A stretch of 64,000 nt of DNA. It comes from Egibacteraceae bacterium (lineage in GTDB: Bacteria > Actinomycetota > Nitriliruptoria > Euzebyales > Egibacteraceae). The notes beneath the pieces were generated by a model. It did not search any database and had not been told where the DNA came from. It saw only the letters and a list, made by a program, of their open reading frames with translations. Positions 1-9,314 of this stretch are shown here, in pieces; position 1 is the first letter of the stretch; each line of letters starts with the position of its first letter. The stretch covers positions 62,001 to 126,000 of the forward strand of contig JAUJNX010000002.1 of assembly GCA_030447925.1 (NCBI GenBank). The letters are read 5' to 3'. The translations under genes were made by a program, and so were the position numbers.

Positions 1-2
1 CC

Positions 3-1019
3 AACCACGTCTCGCGGCGAGGGCTCGACTCCCCCCACGAGCTGCGCGGCTACCGCGACAGCGCGCCGGGGATCGCGATCGGCATGGAGGGCGCGCCCGG
101 CCACCAGGCCGCGAGCATCCCCGAGGCCGCGGGCGGCCTCGGCGACGACCGCGGGTTCTACGGCAACACACCCAACCCCGACTCGTTCCCCGGCTACCCG
201 GTCGAGTCCTACTTCACCTACGGCGGCTTCGACTACAACGTCGCCAAGGTCGGCGGCCTGTACGACGCGCTGCTCGCCGAGGGCAAGCGCTGGTGCATCA
301 CCGCGACGTCCGACGCGCACTTCGTGCACGAGGAGACCTTCGCGCGCGGCGGCACCCCCGAGCAGCAGACCAGCGCCTACTGGCAGACCACCGGCGCCTA
401 CCTGCCGCCGGTCGACACCGGCGTCCCCAGCCCGGCGGGCGACTTCTGGCCCGGCTACTACTCCACGACGCTGGTCGGCGCCGCCTCGCGCGACTACCTG
501 GCGATCATGGAGGGCCTGCGCGCCAGCCGCACCTACGCCGTCCACGGCGGCCTGGTGCGCGGGGTCGACCTGCGCATCGCCACCCTGGGCCGCAGCGGCA
601 GCTACGGGTCGACCGTCGGCGGCCGGGCGCAGGTCGGGCGCGGCGGCAACGTGTTCGTGAGCATCGCGGTGGACCTGGCGAACTCGCCGAACTTCAACGG
701 CGACGTACCGCGCCTGGCCAAGGTCGACCTCATCGCCGGCCCGATCACCGGCGCGCCGGTCGACCTGGACCGCCAGGAGGCCCCGGGCACCTCGGTGATC
801 GAGTCCTTCGAGGTCAGCCGCCTGGACCGCCGCCGCGGCCGGGCCGTGTTCCGCTACGTGTTCCGCAACGTCCGCGAGTCGTTCTTCCTGCGCCTGCGCG
901 GCACCGACGGCAACCAGGTCGACCAGTTCGGCAACCCGACCATCGACGTCAGCGGCGACGACGACCCGTGGGCCGACCTATGGTTCTACTCCAGCGGCGC
1001 GTTCGTGGAGGTCGTGTGA
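3..1019 (+). CDS. PHP-type metal-dependent phosphoesterase, 3' part (5' end outside window)
   Basis: The frame is open from the first bases of the window, so the gene starts upstream; about 338 residues are visible. The PHP-like core ends in a Ser-Asp-Ala-His segment (ITATSDAHF, near position 300). In PHP enzymes a late Asp-x-His supplies metal ligands. After it comes a region of about 230 residues rich in Gly, Tyr and beta-type sequence, suggesting an exported multidomain esterase, though the signal peptide would be off-window. Family knowledge: PHP proteins hydrolyse phosphoester bonds with two or three metal ions. The exact substrate is unknown. The stop codon overlaps the GTG start of the next gene (GTGTGA), so the two are probably co-translated. 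Confidence 0.6.
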   Translation, partial: NHVSRRGLDSPHELRGYRDSAPGIAIGMEGAPGHQAASIPEAAGGLGDDRGFYGNTPNPDSFPGYPVESYFTYGGFDYNVAKVGGLYDALLAEGKRWCITATSDAHFVHEETFARGGTPEQQTSAYWQTTGAYLPPVDTGVPSPAGDFWPGYYSTTLVGAASRDYLAIMEGLRASRTYAVHGGLVRGVDLRIATLGRSGSYGSTVGGRAQVGRGGNVFVSIAVDLANSPNFNGDVPRLAKVDLIAGPITGAPVDLDRQEAPGTSVIESFEVSRLDRRRGRAVFRYVFRNVRESFFLRLRGTDGNQVDQFGNPTIDVSGDDDPWADLWFYSSGAFVEVV

Positions 1020-1597
1020 CCGACGCCGTGGTCTGGGTGGGCCTGGACCGCGGCGACGCGGACCTGGCCCACCTGGACCACGAGCTGCTCGCCGCGCTGG
1101 AGGGCCTCGACGCCCCGCTGGTCTGCACCCACGTCGTCGACGGCCACCACGCGGCGAGCGCGCGCGTGGGGCTGGACGGCGTGCTGCCCGCCGTCGACCG
1201 CCTGGCGGCGCTGGCGGCGCGGTTCGGCGGCGCGCTGGTCGCCGTGGGGGCGCCGGGCGACCCGGCGCTGGAGCTGGGCGACGAGCGCTTCCGCGGCGGT
1301 GCCCGCGCCGCCGCGGCGGCCCTGCGCGACGGCCGCGAGGGCCGCGCCGTGCGCTTCCCCGGGCAGGAGGCCCTCACCGGCCGCCTGACCGTGGCCGAGG
1401 TGCCGGCGCGGTCGGCCATCGCCGAGCTCGTGGCCATCGGCACCGTGCTCGACGACGACCGCGTCCTTGACACCCGCGGGTACGTCCGGCCGCTGCTGTC
1501 CCACGGCGCCCTGCGCCTGACGGTCGTGCCCGCCGCCACCGGCACCGTCATCCCCCACGAGCGCCCCGGCCGCCACGACTGCGGCAAGGACCACTAG
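1016..1597 (+). CDS. Unknown protein coupled to the phosphoesterase gene
   Basis: This 193-residue protein starts at a GTG that overlaps the stop of the preceding gene. No family is recognised. It is acidic and Ala-rich, begins VTDAVVWVGLDRGDADLAHL and ends with a short tail carrying His and Cys (RHDCGKDH). There is no signal peptide or membrane segment. The coupling suggests a shared role with the phosphoesterase, perhaps as an accessory factor, but this is inference only. The last 27 bases of the gene are part of a 101-bp tandem duplication, so a copy of the C-terminal codons (RHDSGKDH plus stop) lies just downstream. Confidence 0.6.
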   Translation: MTDAVVWVGLDRGDADLAHLDHELLAALEGLDAPLVCTHVVDGHHAASARVGLDGVLPAVDRLAALAARFGGALVAVGAPGDPALELGDERFRGGARAAAAALRDGREGRAVRFPGQEALTGRLTVAEVPARSAIAELVAIGTVLDDDRVLDTRGYVRPLLSHGALRLTVVPAATGTVIPHERPGRHDCGKDH

Positions 1598-1772
1598 CCG
1601 CGGCGCGCGAGTCCCTGACGAGGAGGGGCCCCACGAGGAGGGGCGCCCCGGCGCGCGGTCCGGGGGGCGGCCGCCACGACTCCGGCAAGGACCACTAGCC
1701 GCGCCGCGCGTGCCCCTGTGGTGGAGGGGCCCCACGAGGAGGGGCCCCCGGACCAGCGGTCCGGGGGCCCCT
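1571..1772. repeat. Two-copy, 101-bp direct tandem repeat
   Basis: Copy 1 starts at 1571 and copy 2 at 1672. Both carry the gene's last codons, the TAG stop, a run of AGGAGGGGCCCCACGAGGAG and then a GC-rich hairpin. The hairpin is intact in copy 2 and degraded in copy 1. The pattern fits duplication of a gene end plus its terminator, with later drift in the inner copy. Confidence 0.8.
1741..1771. terminator. Strong bidirectional hairpin between convergent genes
   Basis: A perfect 14-bp stem GGGGCCCCCGGACC / GGTCCGGGGGCCCC with an AGC loop lies between the unknown gene (+) and the M14 peptidase gene (-), whose stop is at 1791. There is no clear T-tract, as is common in GC-rich actinobacteria. 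Confidence 0.7.
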
Positions 1773-1790
1773 CCGTGTGACGACCCGGCG

Positions 1791-4700
1791 TCAGCGGAGC
1801 AGGTGCTGCATGGCGCGGTCCATCAGGTCGGCGCGCTGCTCCGGGGTGGCCAGGCCCTCCAGGCCGAAGCCCAGGTAGACCGTGTCCTCGGTCAGCGTGC
1901 CGGCGCCCTCGTCGAACAGGGGCCCGCTGCGGATCCAGTCGTTGTCGTTGGCGGGGCTGCCCGGCGGGGGCCCGCTGACCTCCCAGCCGCCGAAGTCCTC
2001 CTCGAAGGAGGTCTCGGCGACGACCTCGCCGCCGACGGTCACGGTCGCGTCGTCGATGAACACGCCCAGCCCCTGCACGGCGAAGTCGCTGATGTAGGCG
2101 ATGGACACCTCCACCTCCTGGCCCGCGTAGGCGGCCAGGTCGACCTGCCAGCGCTGCCATCCGCCCGAGTTGCCGGTGACGGCGTTCCACTCACCGGTGG
2201 TGCCGGTGGGCAGGCAGGTGGGGTCCTCGCCCTCCACGGGAGACGGGACGAGGGTCTGGTAGTGCTCCAGGAACGGGTGGATCTGGGACCCCCAGTCCGC
2301 CGGGCAGCTCTCGCCGGTGTCCTGGGAGGAGATCACCTCGCCGGTGGCGGCGTCGGTGACGGGCAGCGTGGTCCAGTCGTCGGAGCCGACGGGGTGGACC
2401 TCGACGGCGACGTAGTCCCAGTCGGGCTCGGTGTTGAGCGACGCGGCGAACTCGACCAGCGCGGTGCCGGACTCCGCGCCGGCGGGCACCCCGACGGTGC
2501 GGCTGAGGCGCTTGTAGCTCTCGTCGTCGGACTGCGAGGCGACGAACACCTCGCCGGTCAGGGGGGCGTAGGGGTTCCCGCCCTCCCGGACCCAGTCGAG
2601 GATCGCCTGGCTGTCGGCGAACTGCGGGAACTCCTCCGGGTCCAGGACGTCGGAGGTCGGCACGAACGACGCGGTGTGGTCCTGGTTGCCGGCCCCGCCG
2701 GCGCCGAACTGGTACAGCGCGCCCACGAACGGCGGGGTCTCCCCGCCCTCCAGGTCGAACGGCGCGCCCGTCTCCGGGTTGGTGCCGGCGTCGCTGTTGT
2801 AGGTGTACGCCCCCAGCCAGTACTGCAGGAAGTCGTCGCTGAGCGGCGTGCACGGCGGGTCGGACCCCTGGGTGCACTCGCCCGGGAAGCCGGAGTTCTC
2901 CGGGTCGTTCCACAGGTACACGTTCTGCGCCGACGTGAAGCCGGCGTACTTGCCCGCGTACAGGAACTTGCCGCCGTCGTTGAGGTAGTCGCGGACGTTG
3001 GTCTCCAGGTCCGCCGCCCACTCGGCGGTCGTCCCCGGCACCTGGCCCTGCGACCGCGAGATGAAGTCGTCGCCGGTCTCGGCGATCACGACCTCGTAGT
3101 GGCTGAGCACGCCCAGCGGGTGCGGTGCCCGGCGGTCGTTGCCGTCCACGTCGTAGACGTCGCTGGCGTAGCCGGCGTCGGCCAGGGCCTGGGTGTAGTA
3201 CTCCGCGTAGACCGGCTCCGCGGGTGCGGGCGCCTCGGCGTCGGGCGGGCTGTTGAGCAGGCCGGTGTAGTCCTCGGCCGCCACCACCAGCGCGGGGGCG
3301 TCGGTGTCGGACACCAGCTCGTAGACGAAGGACTCGCTGCGGACGCGACGGCCGCCGAGCCCGTTGCCCAGCTCCTCGGGGCGGCCGCGGTTGCGGCGGA
3401 ACGCCTCGAACCAGACCTCCACCGTGTCGCCGGGCCGCACCCCGCGGACCTCGCCGCGCAGGCGGTGGTAGTAGACGTCGTCGTCGCCGCCGTAGACCTC
3501 GCCGCCCCCGTACTCCTGGGTCAGGCCGATGCGCGGGCGGCCGCCGTTGATCCGGTAGCGCAGGGCGACCGGGCCGAGGTCCCGCTTGGCGGTCACCTGC
3601 ACCGTCTGCGGGTCGCCGTGGCTGACGTCGAAGCTGTCGACGCGGAAGTCCTCGGCCTCGTTGCCCAGGTGCGACTCCGGGTTGGCGGGGTCGTCGGCGG
3701 ACTTCGCGAGGTCGAGCGCGAACGGGATGTTGATCTCGAACTCGGCCTGGACCAGCGCCTCGTCGTCGGGGAAGACGAACCCGGCGCCGGGCTCGCCCTC
3801 GCCGAGCTCGGGGGTCCACGCGAGGATGTCCTGCTCGTAGTACGCGTAGTCGTCGACCGACCCGTTGGTGATGTAGAGCTCCGACGACACGCCCGGGTCG
3901 TAGCCCGGGACGGCCGGCTCGGCGTCGGTGCCGGTCAGCGCGTCGAAGATCGGGTCGTCGGCGGTGAAGGTCTGCTGCTGCCAGCCGGCCGGGAACAGCA
4001 GGAGCGGCCCGAAGGAGTGGTAGTCCAGCTGGAAGGAGAAGTCGATCCGGTCCATCAGGTCGATCATCGCCTGGACCTCGGGCTCCGAGCCCGGGGCGGG
4101 TCCGCGGTAGGTGTTGTCGGTCGGCGCGGGCGACGAGCCCTCGTTGTCGTAGCCCCAGCGCTCGTCGGGCCAGTTGCGGTTGAGGTCGACCCCGTCCTGG
4201 CCGGTGATCTCGCCGTCCCCGTCGTTGTCGCGGAGGTTCTTGCGCCACAGGCGGTTCGGCAGCTCGCCCTCGGCGTCGCGGACGAAGGTGTAGTCGTAGC
4301 CGTCGACGTTGACCACCGGCACGAACCACAGCTGGGTGGTGTCGATGACCTCGCGGATCGCCGGGTCGGTGTCGTAGTTGTTGAGCATCCAGATCAGGAG
4401 GCGGAAGTCGACCTCCGGCGCGATCCACTCGCGCGCGTGCTGCGCGGCGTTGTACAGGACCGCCGGGCGCTCCTCGCGCTCGCGCGCGCTGCCCGGCCCC
4501 GTCAGCCGCACCGCCAGGATGTCCTGGCCCTGGAGCGACTGGCCGACCACCTCCAGGGAGGTGATGTCGGGGTTCTGCTCGGTCAGGGCGCGCATCTCGT
4601 CGGCGAAGCCGTTCTCGCCGCTGTAGCTGCGCCACACCGTGAAGCCGTCCTGCGGGGGCAGGCGCGCGTAGCGGGGGCCGTCGACCTCGCCGCCCTGCTC

Positions 4701-5030
4701 GGCCGCGGCCTCGCCCGCCCGCGCGAGCGCGGCGGGCACGGGGTTCTCCTCGACCCGGACCCCCAAGCCCTCCGCGCGGGCGCGGTCGCGGGCGGAGAGG
4801 ATGAGGTCGACGCGGAACTCATCGTCCCCCGTCTGCACCCGCCGCGGGATGTCGAAGCCCCCCTGCGTGAGGCGCTGCAGCTGGCTGGGACTCACCCGCG
4901 CGGTGTAGGCCGCCGGCTGGTCCTGTTCGGGCAGGGGCTGCCGCCGGTCGACGCGCTGCGCGCTGGCCGGCAGGGCCAGCGAGGCGAACGCGACGACGAC
5001 GACGGCGGCGAGCGTGACGACTCTTCGCAC
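1791..5030 (-). CDS. Secreted M14-family zinc carboxypeptidase with immune-inhibitor-A-like C-terminal region
   Basis: The 1079-residue protein starts at GTG 5030 behind a GGAGG 7 bases upstream. A Sec signal peptide covers residues 1-24 (ends PASA). The M14 catalytic domain spans about 125-450: zinc ligands HARE (198-201) and His338 in DYHSF, substrate-binding NRNW near 285, and catalytic Glu408 in WTPELGEG. The second half resembles the beta-sandwich region of large secreted metallopeptidases of the immune inhibitor A type, with paired WxxWxVDLAAYAG and SFEEDFGGWEVSG segments. Expected role: extracellular removal of C-terminal residues from peptides. It is a single gene with its own promoter, convergent to the phosphoesterase pair. 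Substrate preference cannot be read. Confidence 0.85.
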   Translation of the reverse strand: MRRVVTLAAVVVVAFASLALPASAQRVDRRQPLPEQDQPAAYTARVSPSQLQRLTQGGFDIPRRVQTGDDEFRVDLILSARDRARAEGLGVRVEENPVPAALARAGEAAAEQGGEVDGPRYARLPPQDGFTVWRSYSGENGFADEMRALTEQNPDITSLEVVGQSLQGQDILAVRLTGPGSAREREERPAVLYNAAQHAREWIAPEVDFRLLIWMLNNYDTDPAIREVIDTTQLWFVPVVNVDGYDYTFVRDAEGELPNRLWRKNLRDNDGDGEITGQDGVDLNRNWPDERWGYDNEGSSPAPTDNTYRGPAPGSEPEVQAMIDLMDRIDFSFQLDYHSFGPLLLFPAGWQQQTFTADDPIFDALTGTDAEPAVPGYDPGVSSELYITNGSVDDYAYYEQDILAWTPELGEGEPGAGFVFPDDEALVQAEFEINIPFALDLAKSADDPANPESHLGNEAEDFRVDSFDVSHGDPQTVQVTAKRDLGPVALRYRINGGRPRIGLTQEYGGGEVYGGDDDVYYHRLRGEVRGVRPGDTVEVWFEAFRRNRGRPEELGNGLGGRRVRSESFVYELVSDTDAPALVVAAEDYTGLLNSPPDAEAPAPAEPVYAEYYTQALADAGYASDVYDVDGNDRRAPHPLGVLSHYEVVIAETGDDFISRSQGQVPGTTAEWAADLETNVRDYLNDGGKFLYAGKYAGFTSAQNVYLWNDPENSGFPGECTQGSDPPCTPLSDDFLQYWLGAYTYNSDAGTNPETGAPFDLEGGETPPFVGALYQFGAGGAGNQDHTASFVPTSDVLDPEEFPQFADSQAILDWVREGGNPYAPLTGEVFVASQSDDESYKRLSRTVGVPAGAESGTALVEFAASLNTEPDWDYVAVEVHPVGSDDWTTLPVTDAATGEVISSQDTGESCPADWGSQIHPFLEHYQTLVPSPVEGEDPTCLPTGTTGEWNAVTGNSGGWQRWQVDLAAYAGQEVEVSIAYISDFAVQGLGVFIDDATVTVGGEVVAETSFEEDFGGWEVSGPPPGSPANDNDWIRSGPLFDEGAGTLTEDTVYLGFGLEGLATPEQRADLMDRAMQHLLR

Positions 5031-5062
5031 CGGCGATCCTCCACACGACGGGATGGTTGAAG

Positions 5063-5091
5063 GAGTGTGAACGTTCGCCAGGACGTGTCAA
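5063..5091 (-). promoter_or_regulatory. Putative M14 promoter with internal GAACGTTC dyad
   Basis: On the minus strand a consensus -35 TTGACA (5086-5091) lies upstream of the M14 start. The -10 is weak (ACACTC at 17-bp spacing). The spacer contains the perfect palindrome GAACGTTC (5069-5076), placed where a repressor could block RNA polymerase. Confidence 0.35.
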
Positions 5092-5126
5092 TTGTCTCCA
5101 CCCCCGTGCAGGGGGACGCGCTCCCC

Positions 5127-6065
5127 CTACCCCAGGCGCTGCGGGGTGACGGTGGGGGCGACGGGGAGGGGGCCGTCGGGGCCCCACGTCAGGGGGTCGA
5201 TGCACATCCGCCGCGCGGTCCGGCCGGCGTCCCACGCGTGGTAGACGATCACGTCGCCGCCGCCGGGCCCCTGGATCACGCTGTTGTGGCCGGGGCCGAG
5301 AACCTGGCCCGGGACGGTGCGCAGGACCGTGGGGATCGCGCCGGGCGGTTCGGTCCAGGGGCCGGCCGGCGAGTCGGCCACGGCCCAGCTCACGCCGTAG
5401 CCGTCCGCGTGCCATGCGCCGCCGGAGTACAGCAGCCAGTAGCGCCCGCGGCGGTGCAGGACCGTCGGCCCCTCCAGGGTGTGCCAGTCGTAGACCGCGC
5501 CGTACATCGGGCGGTCACGGAGGTAGCGCTGCCAGTCGCCGGTGGCCCGCAGGATGGTGCGCGCCTCGCCGGCCAGCCGGGTCATGTCCACCAGCCGGTC
5601 GACGGCCAGCACGGTGCCGGGCCGCTCCCCCTCCAGGTCGTCGCGGGCGAAGAACAGCCAGCGCCCGCCCTCGGCGTCGATGAAAGGGTGCGGATCGATC
5701 GCGAAGCGCTCACCGGGGGTGAGCACCGTGCCCAGGTCGGTGAACGGCCCGGCGGGGTGCGCGGCGGCGGCCACGCGCAGGGTGTGCCCGACGTCGTCGG
5801 TCCCCGCCGAGTAGTACAGGAAGAACGTGCCGTCGTGCTCGGCGACCTCCGGTGCCCAGTAGTCGGTGAGCGCCGGGTCGGGCACCGGCTCCAGCGCGCC
5901 GCCGAGCGGCCGCCAGCTGACCAGGTCCGGGGACGTCAGCACCTCGAAGACCCGTCCGCCGATCACCGAGCCGGTGCCGTAGGCGTAGTAGGCACCGTCG
6001 TGGCGGAGGACGAACGGGTCGGCGAAGTACCCCGGCCAGACCGGGTTGGTGTAGGTGGGACCCAC
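5127..6065 (-). CDS. GH43-family glycoside hydrolase
   Basis: A five-bladed propeller glycosidase of about 312 residues. The three GH43 acidic sites are visible: ADPFVL near the N-terminus (general base Asp), AIDPHPF in the middle (pKa-modulating Asp), and LEGPTVL (general acid Glu). No signal peptide, so it is probably cytoplasmic and cleaves imported arabino- or xylo-oligosaccharides. Start: GTG 6065 lies 4 bases after the permease stop with AAGGG about 9 bases upstream. A longer GTG start at 6098 would overlap the permease gene. It is last in the operon with a sugar ABC importer, which supports an intracellular role on the transported sugar. Confidence 0.85.
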   Translation of the reverse strand: MGPTYTNPVWPGYFADPFVLRHDGAYYAYGTGSVIGGRVFEVLTSPDLVSWRPLGGALEPVPDPALTDYWAPEVAEHDGTFFLYYSAGTDDVGHTLRVAAAAHPAGPFTDLGTVLTPGERFAIDPHPFIDAEGGRWLFFARDDLEGERPGTVLAVDRLVDMTRLAGEARTILRATGDWQRYLRDRPMYGAVYDWHTLEGPTVLHRRGRYWLLYSGGAWHADGYGVSWAVADSPAGPWTEPPGAIPTVLRTVPGQVLGPGHNSVIQGPGGGDVIVYHAWDAGRTARRMCIDPLTWGPDGPLPVAPTVTPQRLG

Positions 6066-6069
6066 CAGG

Positions 6070-6933
6070 TCAGCCCTTGATGCCGGACCGGGCGACACCC
6101 TCGATGACGTAGCGCTGGGCGAACGTGAACAGGATGATCACCGGGATGCTGGCGAGCACGCCGCCCGCCATGATCACCGGGTAGTCGGTGGTGTAGGCGC
6201 CCTGCAGCTGGCTGAGGCCCGGCGGCAGCGTCAGCGCCTCGGGGGTGAACAGCACGTAGACGGGCCAGAGGAAGTCGTTCCAGTTGCCCAGGAACGACAG
6301 CACGACCAGGGTGGCCAGCGCCGGGCGGGACAGCGGCAGGATCACGCGCCAGAAGGTCTGGAAGCGGTTCGCCCCGTCGATGCGCGCGGCCTCCTCCAAC
6401 TCGTTGGGCAGGTCGGAGAAGAACTGGCGGAGCAGGAACACGCCCGTCGCGCTGGCCGCCAGCGGGAAGATCACGGCCGGCAGCGAGTTCAGCCAGCCCA
6501 GGCCCTCCACGATCATGAAGTTGGGCATCAGCAGGATGATCGGCGGGATGAACAGCGTCCCGATGATGAGGGCGAACACGATCCGCCGGCCGCGGAACGG
6601 CAGGCGGGCCAGCGCGTAGGCGGCCGGGGCCGCCGTCGCCACCACCACGATGGCGTTGGCGGTCGCCGAGAGCATGGAGTTGAGGAACCAGCGCAGGACC
6701 GGCTGCCCGCCCCCGGGCCGCGTGAGCTCGCCGTACGCCTCGGTCGTGCCGGACGGGATCAGCGTCAGCGGCCAGGTGGTGGCCTCGGCCGTGGTCTTGA
6801 AGGTCGTCAGGGCCATCCACGCCAGCGGCGCGAGGTAGGCCAGCGTCAGCAGCACGAGGAGCCCGAAGCCCAGGACCCTGCGGGCCCTGCGGTCCGACGA
6901 ACCGGGAGCCTGTTCCACCGCGACGTCGGTCAT
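6070..6933 (-). CDS. Carbohydrate ABC transporter permease, MalG type
   Basis: The 287-residue inner-membrane permease has a short cytoplasmic N-terminus, six predicted membrane spans and the EAA loop ([20 protein letters not shown], about 180-200) that docks the ATPase. It forms a heterodimer with the MalF-type partner encoded one base upstream. The substrate is probably a plant-type oligosaccharide, given the GH43 gene that follows and overlaps. No ATPase gene is present, so a shared MsiK-like ATPase elsewhere is likely. Confidence 0.9.
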   Translation of the reverse strand: MTDVAVEQAPGSSDRRARRVLGFGLLVLLTLAYLAPLAWMALTTFKTTAEATTWPLTLIPSGTTEAYGELTRPGGGQPVLRWFLNSMLSATANAIVVVATAAPAAYALARLPFRGRRIVFALIIGTLFIPPIILLMPNFMIVEGLGWLNSLPAVIFPLAASATGVFLLRQFFSDLPNELEEAARIDGANRFQTFWRVILPLSRPALATLVVLSFLGNWNDFLWPVYVLFTPEALTLPPGLSQLQGAYTTDYPVIMAGGVLASIPVIILFTFAQRYVIEGVARSGIKG

Positions 6934-6934
6934 G

Positions 6935-7891
6935 TCAGTCCTCCCAGCGACGGAAGAGCAGGAACACCCCTGCGGACAGGGCCATCAGGAACAGCGCGAG
7001 GATGTAGCTCATCGCCGAGGCGGTGCCCATCCGGTAGCTGCGGAAGCCCTCCTCCGCGATCGCCATGATCGCTGTGCGCGTCTGGTTGCCCGGCGCGCCC
7101 TGGGTGGTGAGGAAGGCCTGGCCGAACATGTTGGCCGAGCCCAGCAGCGTGACCGTGGTGACGAACAGCAGCACGCGGCGCAGGCCGGGGATGGTGACGT
7201 TGCGGAACTTGTCCCAGGCGCTCGCGCCGTCGACCGACGCGGCCTCGTAGAGCTCCTTGGAGATCTCCTGCAGGCCGGCCAGGTAGATGACGGTGTTGAA
7301 CCCCAGGGTCCACCAGACCGTCATGCCCACCAGCGCGATCCAGGCCCAGGGCAACTGGGTGATCCACGGGATCTGGGACTGGCCGAGCAGGTAGTTCACG
7401 GCCCCGGCGGTGGGGTCGAGCAGGAAGCGCCACAGCAGCCCGACGACCGCGACCCCGAGCACGTAGGGGGCGAAGAAGACGGCCCGGAAGAACGTGCGGC
7501 CGGGGAAGCGCTGGTTGAGCACCATCGCGACGCCCAGGGGCAGGATCAGCAGCAGCGGCACGCTGTAGAGCGTGAACTGCGCCGTGGCCCACATCCCGCG
7601 CCAGAACGTGGAGTGCGCGGAGGTCCCCGGGGTGAACAGGTCGACGTAGTTCCCCAGGCCCACGAAGGGCCGGACGGGCAGGAGGAAGTCCCAGTCGTGC
7701 AGGCTGATCCAGAAGCCGTACACGGCCGGGATCAGCACGAACAACGTGAACAGGATCATGTAGGGGGCGAGGAACAGGTAGGGCGTCCAGGCGTGGTCCC
7801 CGTGGGACTTCGCCGGGACGGCGGTGCCGGTCGCCTGCGCCCTGGCCGAGGCCCCGCGGCGGACGGACGGTGCGGCCTGCTGCGTGGCCAT
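6935..7891 (-). CDS. Carbohydrate ABC transporter permease, MalF type
   Basis: The 318-residue permease starts at ATG 7891, 3 bp after the binding-protein stop. After a polar N-terminus of about 30 residues come six membrane spans and the EAA loop (YEAASVDGASAWDKFRNVTI) near residues 215-235. It pairs with the MalG-type subunit to form the transmembrane channel of a CUT1 importer. The tight spacing with both neighbours indicates one transcript. Confidence 0.9.
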   Translation of the reverse strand: MATQQAAPSVRRGASARAQATGTAVPAKSHGDHAWTPYLFLAPYMILFTLFVLIPAVYGFWISLHDWDFLLPVRPFVGLGNYVDLFTPGTSAHSTFWRGMWATAQFTLYSVPLLLILPLGVAMVLNQRFPGRTFFRAVFFAPYVLGVAVVGLLWRFLLDPTAGAVNYLLGQSQIPWITQLPWAWIALVGMTVWWTLGFNTVIYLAGLQEISKELYEAASVDGASAWDKFRNVTIPGLRRVLLFVTTVTLLGSANMFGQAFLTTQGAPGNQTRTAIMAIAEEGFRSYRMGTASAMSYILALFLMALSAGVFLLFRRWED

Positions 7892-7894
7892 GGT

Positions 7895-9253
7895 TTACGC
7901 CCTTTCCGGGAGCCGCGGCTGGGCGGCGAAGCGCTGCGCGTTGGCCTCGAGGACCTCGGTGGCCCGGCGGGCGGAGCCGCTGAGCGCCTCCTGCGGCGGC
8001 GACAGGCCGAGGATCCCGGCCTGGAAACCCTCCTCCAGGAACACCACCGCGTCCCCGACGCCGGGGAACGGCGGCACGAAGGCCACCTCCGGCAGCTGGG
8101 TCCCGATGATGGCCTGCGCCTCGAGCTCGGCGAACCCCGGCGACTCGCGCACCGACGTCCGCGCCGGCACCTGGCCGGCCGCCGCCCAGCCCAGCGAGTT
8201 GCGGGTGATCCACTCGAAGAACACGGCCGCGGCCCGGCGCTTGTCCTCGTCGGGTCGCTGGTTCATGACCACGAGGTGGTGGGAGCCGCCCCACACCGCG
8301 GGGTCGTCCCCGATCACGGGCAGAGGCGCGACGCCCCAGTCCAGGTCGGGCAACTCCGAGAAGGCCCCGACGTTCCAGATGCCGCCCCAGTGGAAGGCGT
8401 TCTGGCCGTTCTGGAACGCGGTCAGCTCGCCGTCCTGGCCGATGTCCACCGGGCTGTGGCCGTCGCGGATCAGCGACAGCATCCAGTCCATCGCCGCGAC
8501 CCCCTCCTCGGAGTCCCAGACCGCACGGGTGCCGTCCTCGCTGAACAGCGACCCGCCGAACTGGTGGAGCAGTGAGTGGAAGACGTGTCCGCCGGAGAAC
8601 AGGAACGAGGACACCCACTGGCCCTGGATCCCGGCGTCGCGCAGGGCCTCCAGCGCGGCCATGTAGTCTGCGCGCTCGCGCAGCGGCGGGTCCGCGCCCA
8701 GCCCTGCCTGCTCCAGCAGGGCCCGGTTGTAGAACATCCCGTAGGGGTGGACGTCCAGGGGGATGCCGAACCGGCGGCCCTGGTAGAGCCCCGCGTTCCA
8801 GACGTTCGGATTGAACTCTCCCTCGTCCAGCCCGAGGACGTCGGTGATGTCGTCGAGCGGGGTGATGACCCCGCGGGCCGCGTTGGTGCCCACCGTGTCG
8901 ATGCCGATGACGCCGATGTCGGGGCCCTCGCCCGCGGCGACCGCGTTGGGGACCACCTGGAAGTACTCGCGCCAGCGGATGGTGTTCATGACCACCCGGA
9001 TGTTGTCGTTCTCGCTGTTGAACTGGTCCAGCAGCTCTCGGAAGATCGGCCCGTCGCCGCCCGTGAAGCCGCTCCACAGATCGAGGGTCAGTGGCGGGCC
9101 GTCGTAGCCCGCCTGGGTCAGCTCGGGTACCGCCGCCGCGGCGCCCGCAGCGCCGCCATTGGAGGGGCTGCCGCAGGCCCCCAGGAGCAGACCTGCACCG
9201 GCGGTCCCGGTGAGTTGGAGCAGTCGTCGGCGTGACAGTGGCACTGCGCGCAC
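7895..9253 (-). CDS. Sugar ABC transporter substrate-binding lipoprotein, Tat-type signal
   Basis: The 452-residue solute-binding protein belongs to the family 1 extracellular sugar-binding group. The N-terminus has a twin-arginine-like SRRRLLQL followed by a hydrophobic stretch and lipobox LLGAC, so it should be exported folded and anchored by a lipid. A GTG four codons in (9244) is an alternative start. It is the first gene of the importer/GH43 operon; a short dyad sits directly upstream. It captures the sugar outside the membrane. The exact ligand is not readable. Confidence 0.88.
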   Translation of the reverse strand: MRAVPLSRRRLLQLTGTAGAGLLLGACGSPSNGGAAGAAAAVPELTQAGYDGPPLTLDLWSGFTGGDGPIFRELLDQFNSENDNIRVVMNTIRWREYFQVVPNAVAAGEGPDIGVIGIDTVGTNAARGVITPLDDITDVLGLDEGEFNPNVWNAGLYQGRRFGIPLDVHPYGMFYNRALLEQAGLGADPPLRERADYMAALEALRDAGIQGQWVSSFLFSGGHVFHSLLHQFGGSLFSEDGTRAVWDSEEGVAAMDWMLSLIRDGHSPVDIGQDGELTAFQNGQNAFHWGGIWNVGAFSELPDLDWGVAPLPVIGDDPAVWGGSHHLVVMNQRPDEDKRRAAAVFFEWITRNSLGWAAAGQVPARTSVRESPGFAELEAQAIIGTQLPEVAFVPPFPGVGDAVVFLEEGFQAGILGLSPPQEALSGSARRATEVLEANAQRFAAQPRLPERA

Positions 9254-9273
9254 CCCCGGCTCGAAGGGATGCC

Positions 9274-9292
9274 TTCATACCCGATCACGGGT
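9274..9292 (-). promoter_or_regulatory. Putative operator and -10 of the sugar import operon
   Basis: A 14-bp dyad ACCCG-ATCA-CGGGT (9279-9292) abuts a -10-like TATGAA (9274-9279, minus strand) upstream of the binding-protein gene. Sugar operons of this kind are usually controlled by LacI or ROK repressors binding such dyads. The regulator gene is not in the window. Confidence 0.35.
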
Positions 9293-9314
9293 GACCGGAA
9301 ACGACCGCAGGTGG

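Noticed and set aside
1710-5060. A plus-strand open frame of more than 1100 codons opposite the M14 gene
   Set aside because: Its product is Val/Arg/Gly-rich with no family features. It mirrors the codon bias of the minus-strand gene, which has a signal peptide and zinc site.
5127-9253. An ABC ATPase gene inside the sugar importer operon
   Set aside because: All four genes are accounted for as GH43, two permeases and the binding protein; no Walker-type ABC protein is encoded there.
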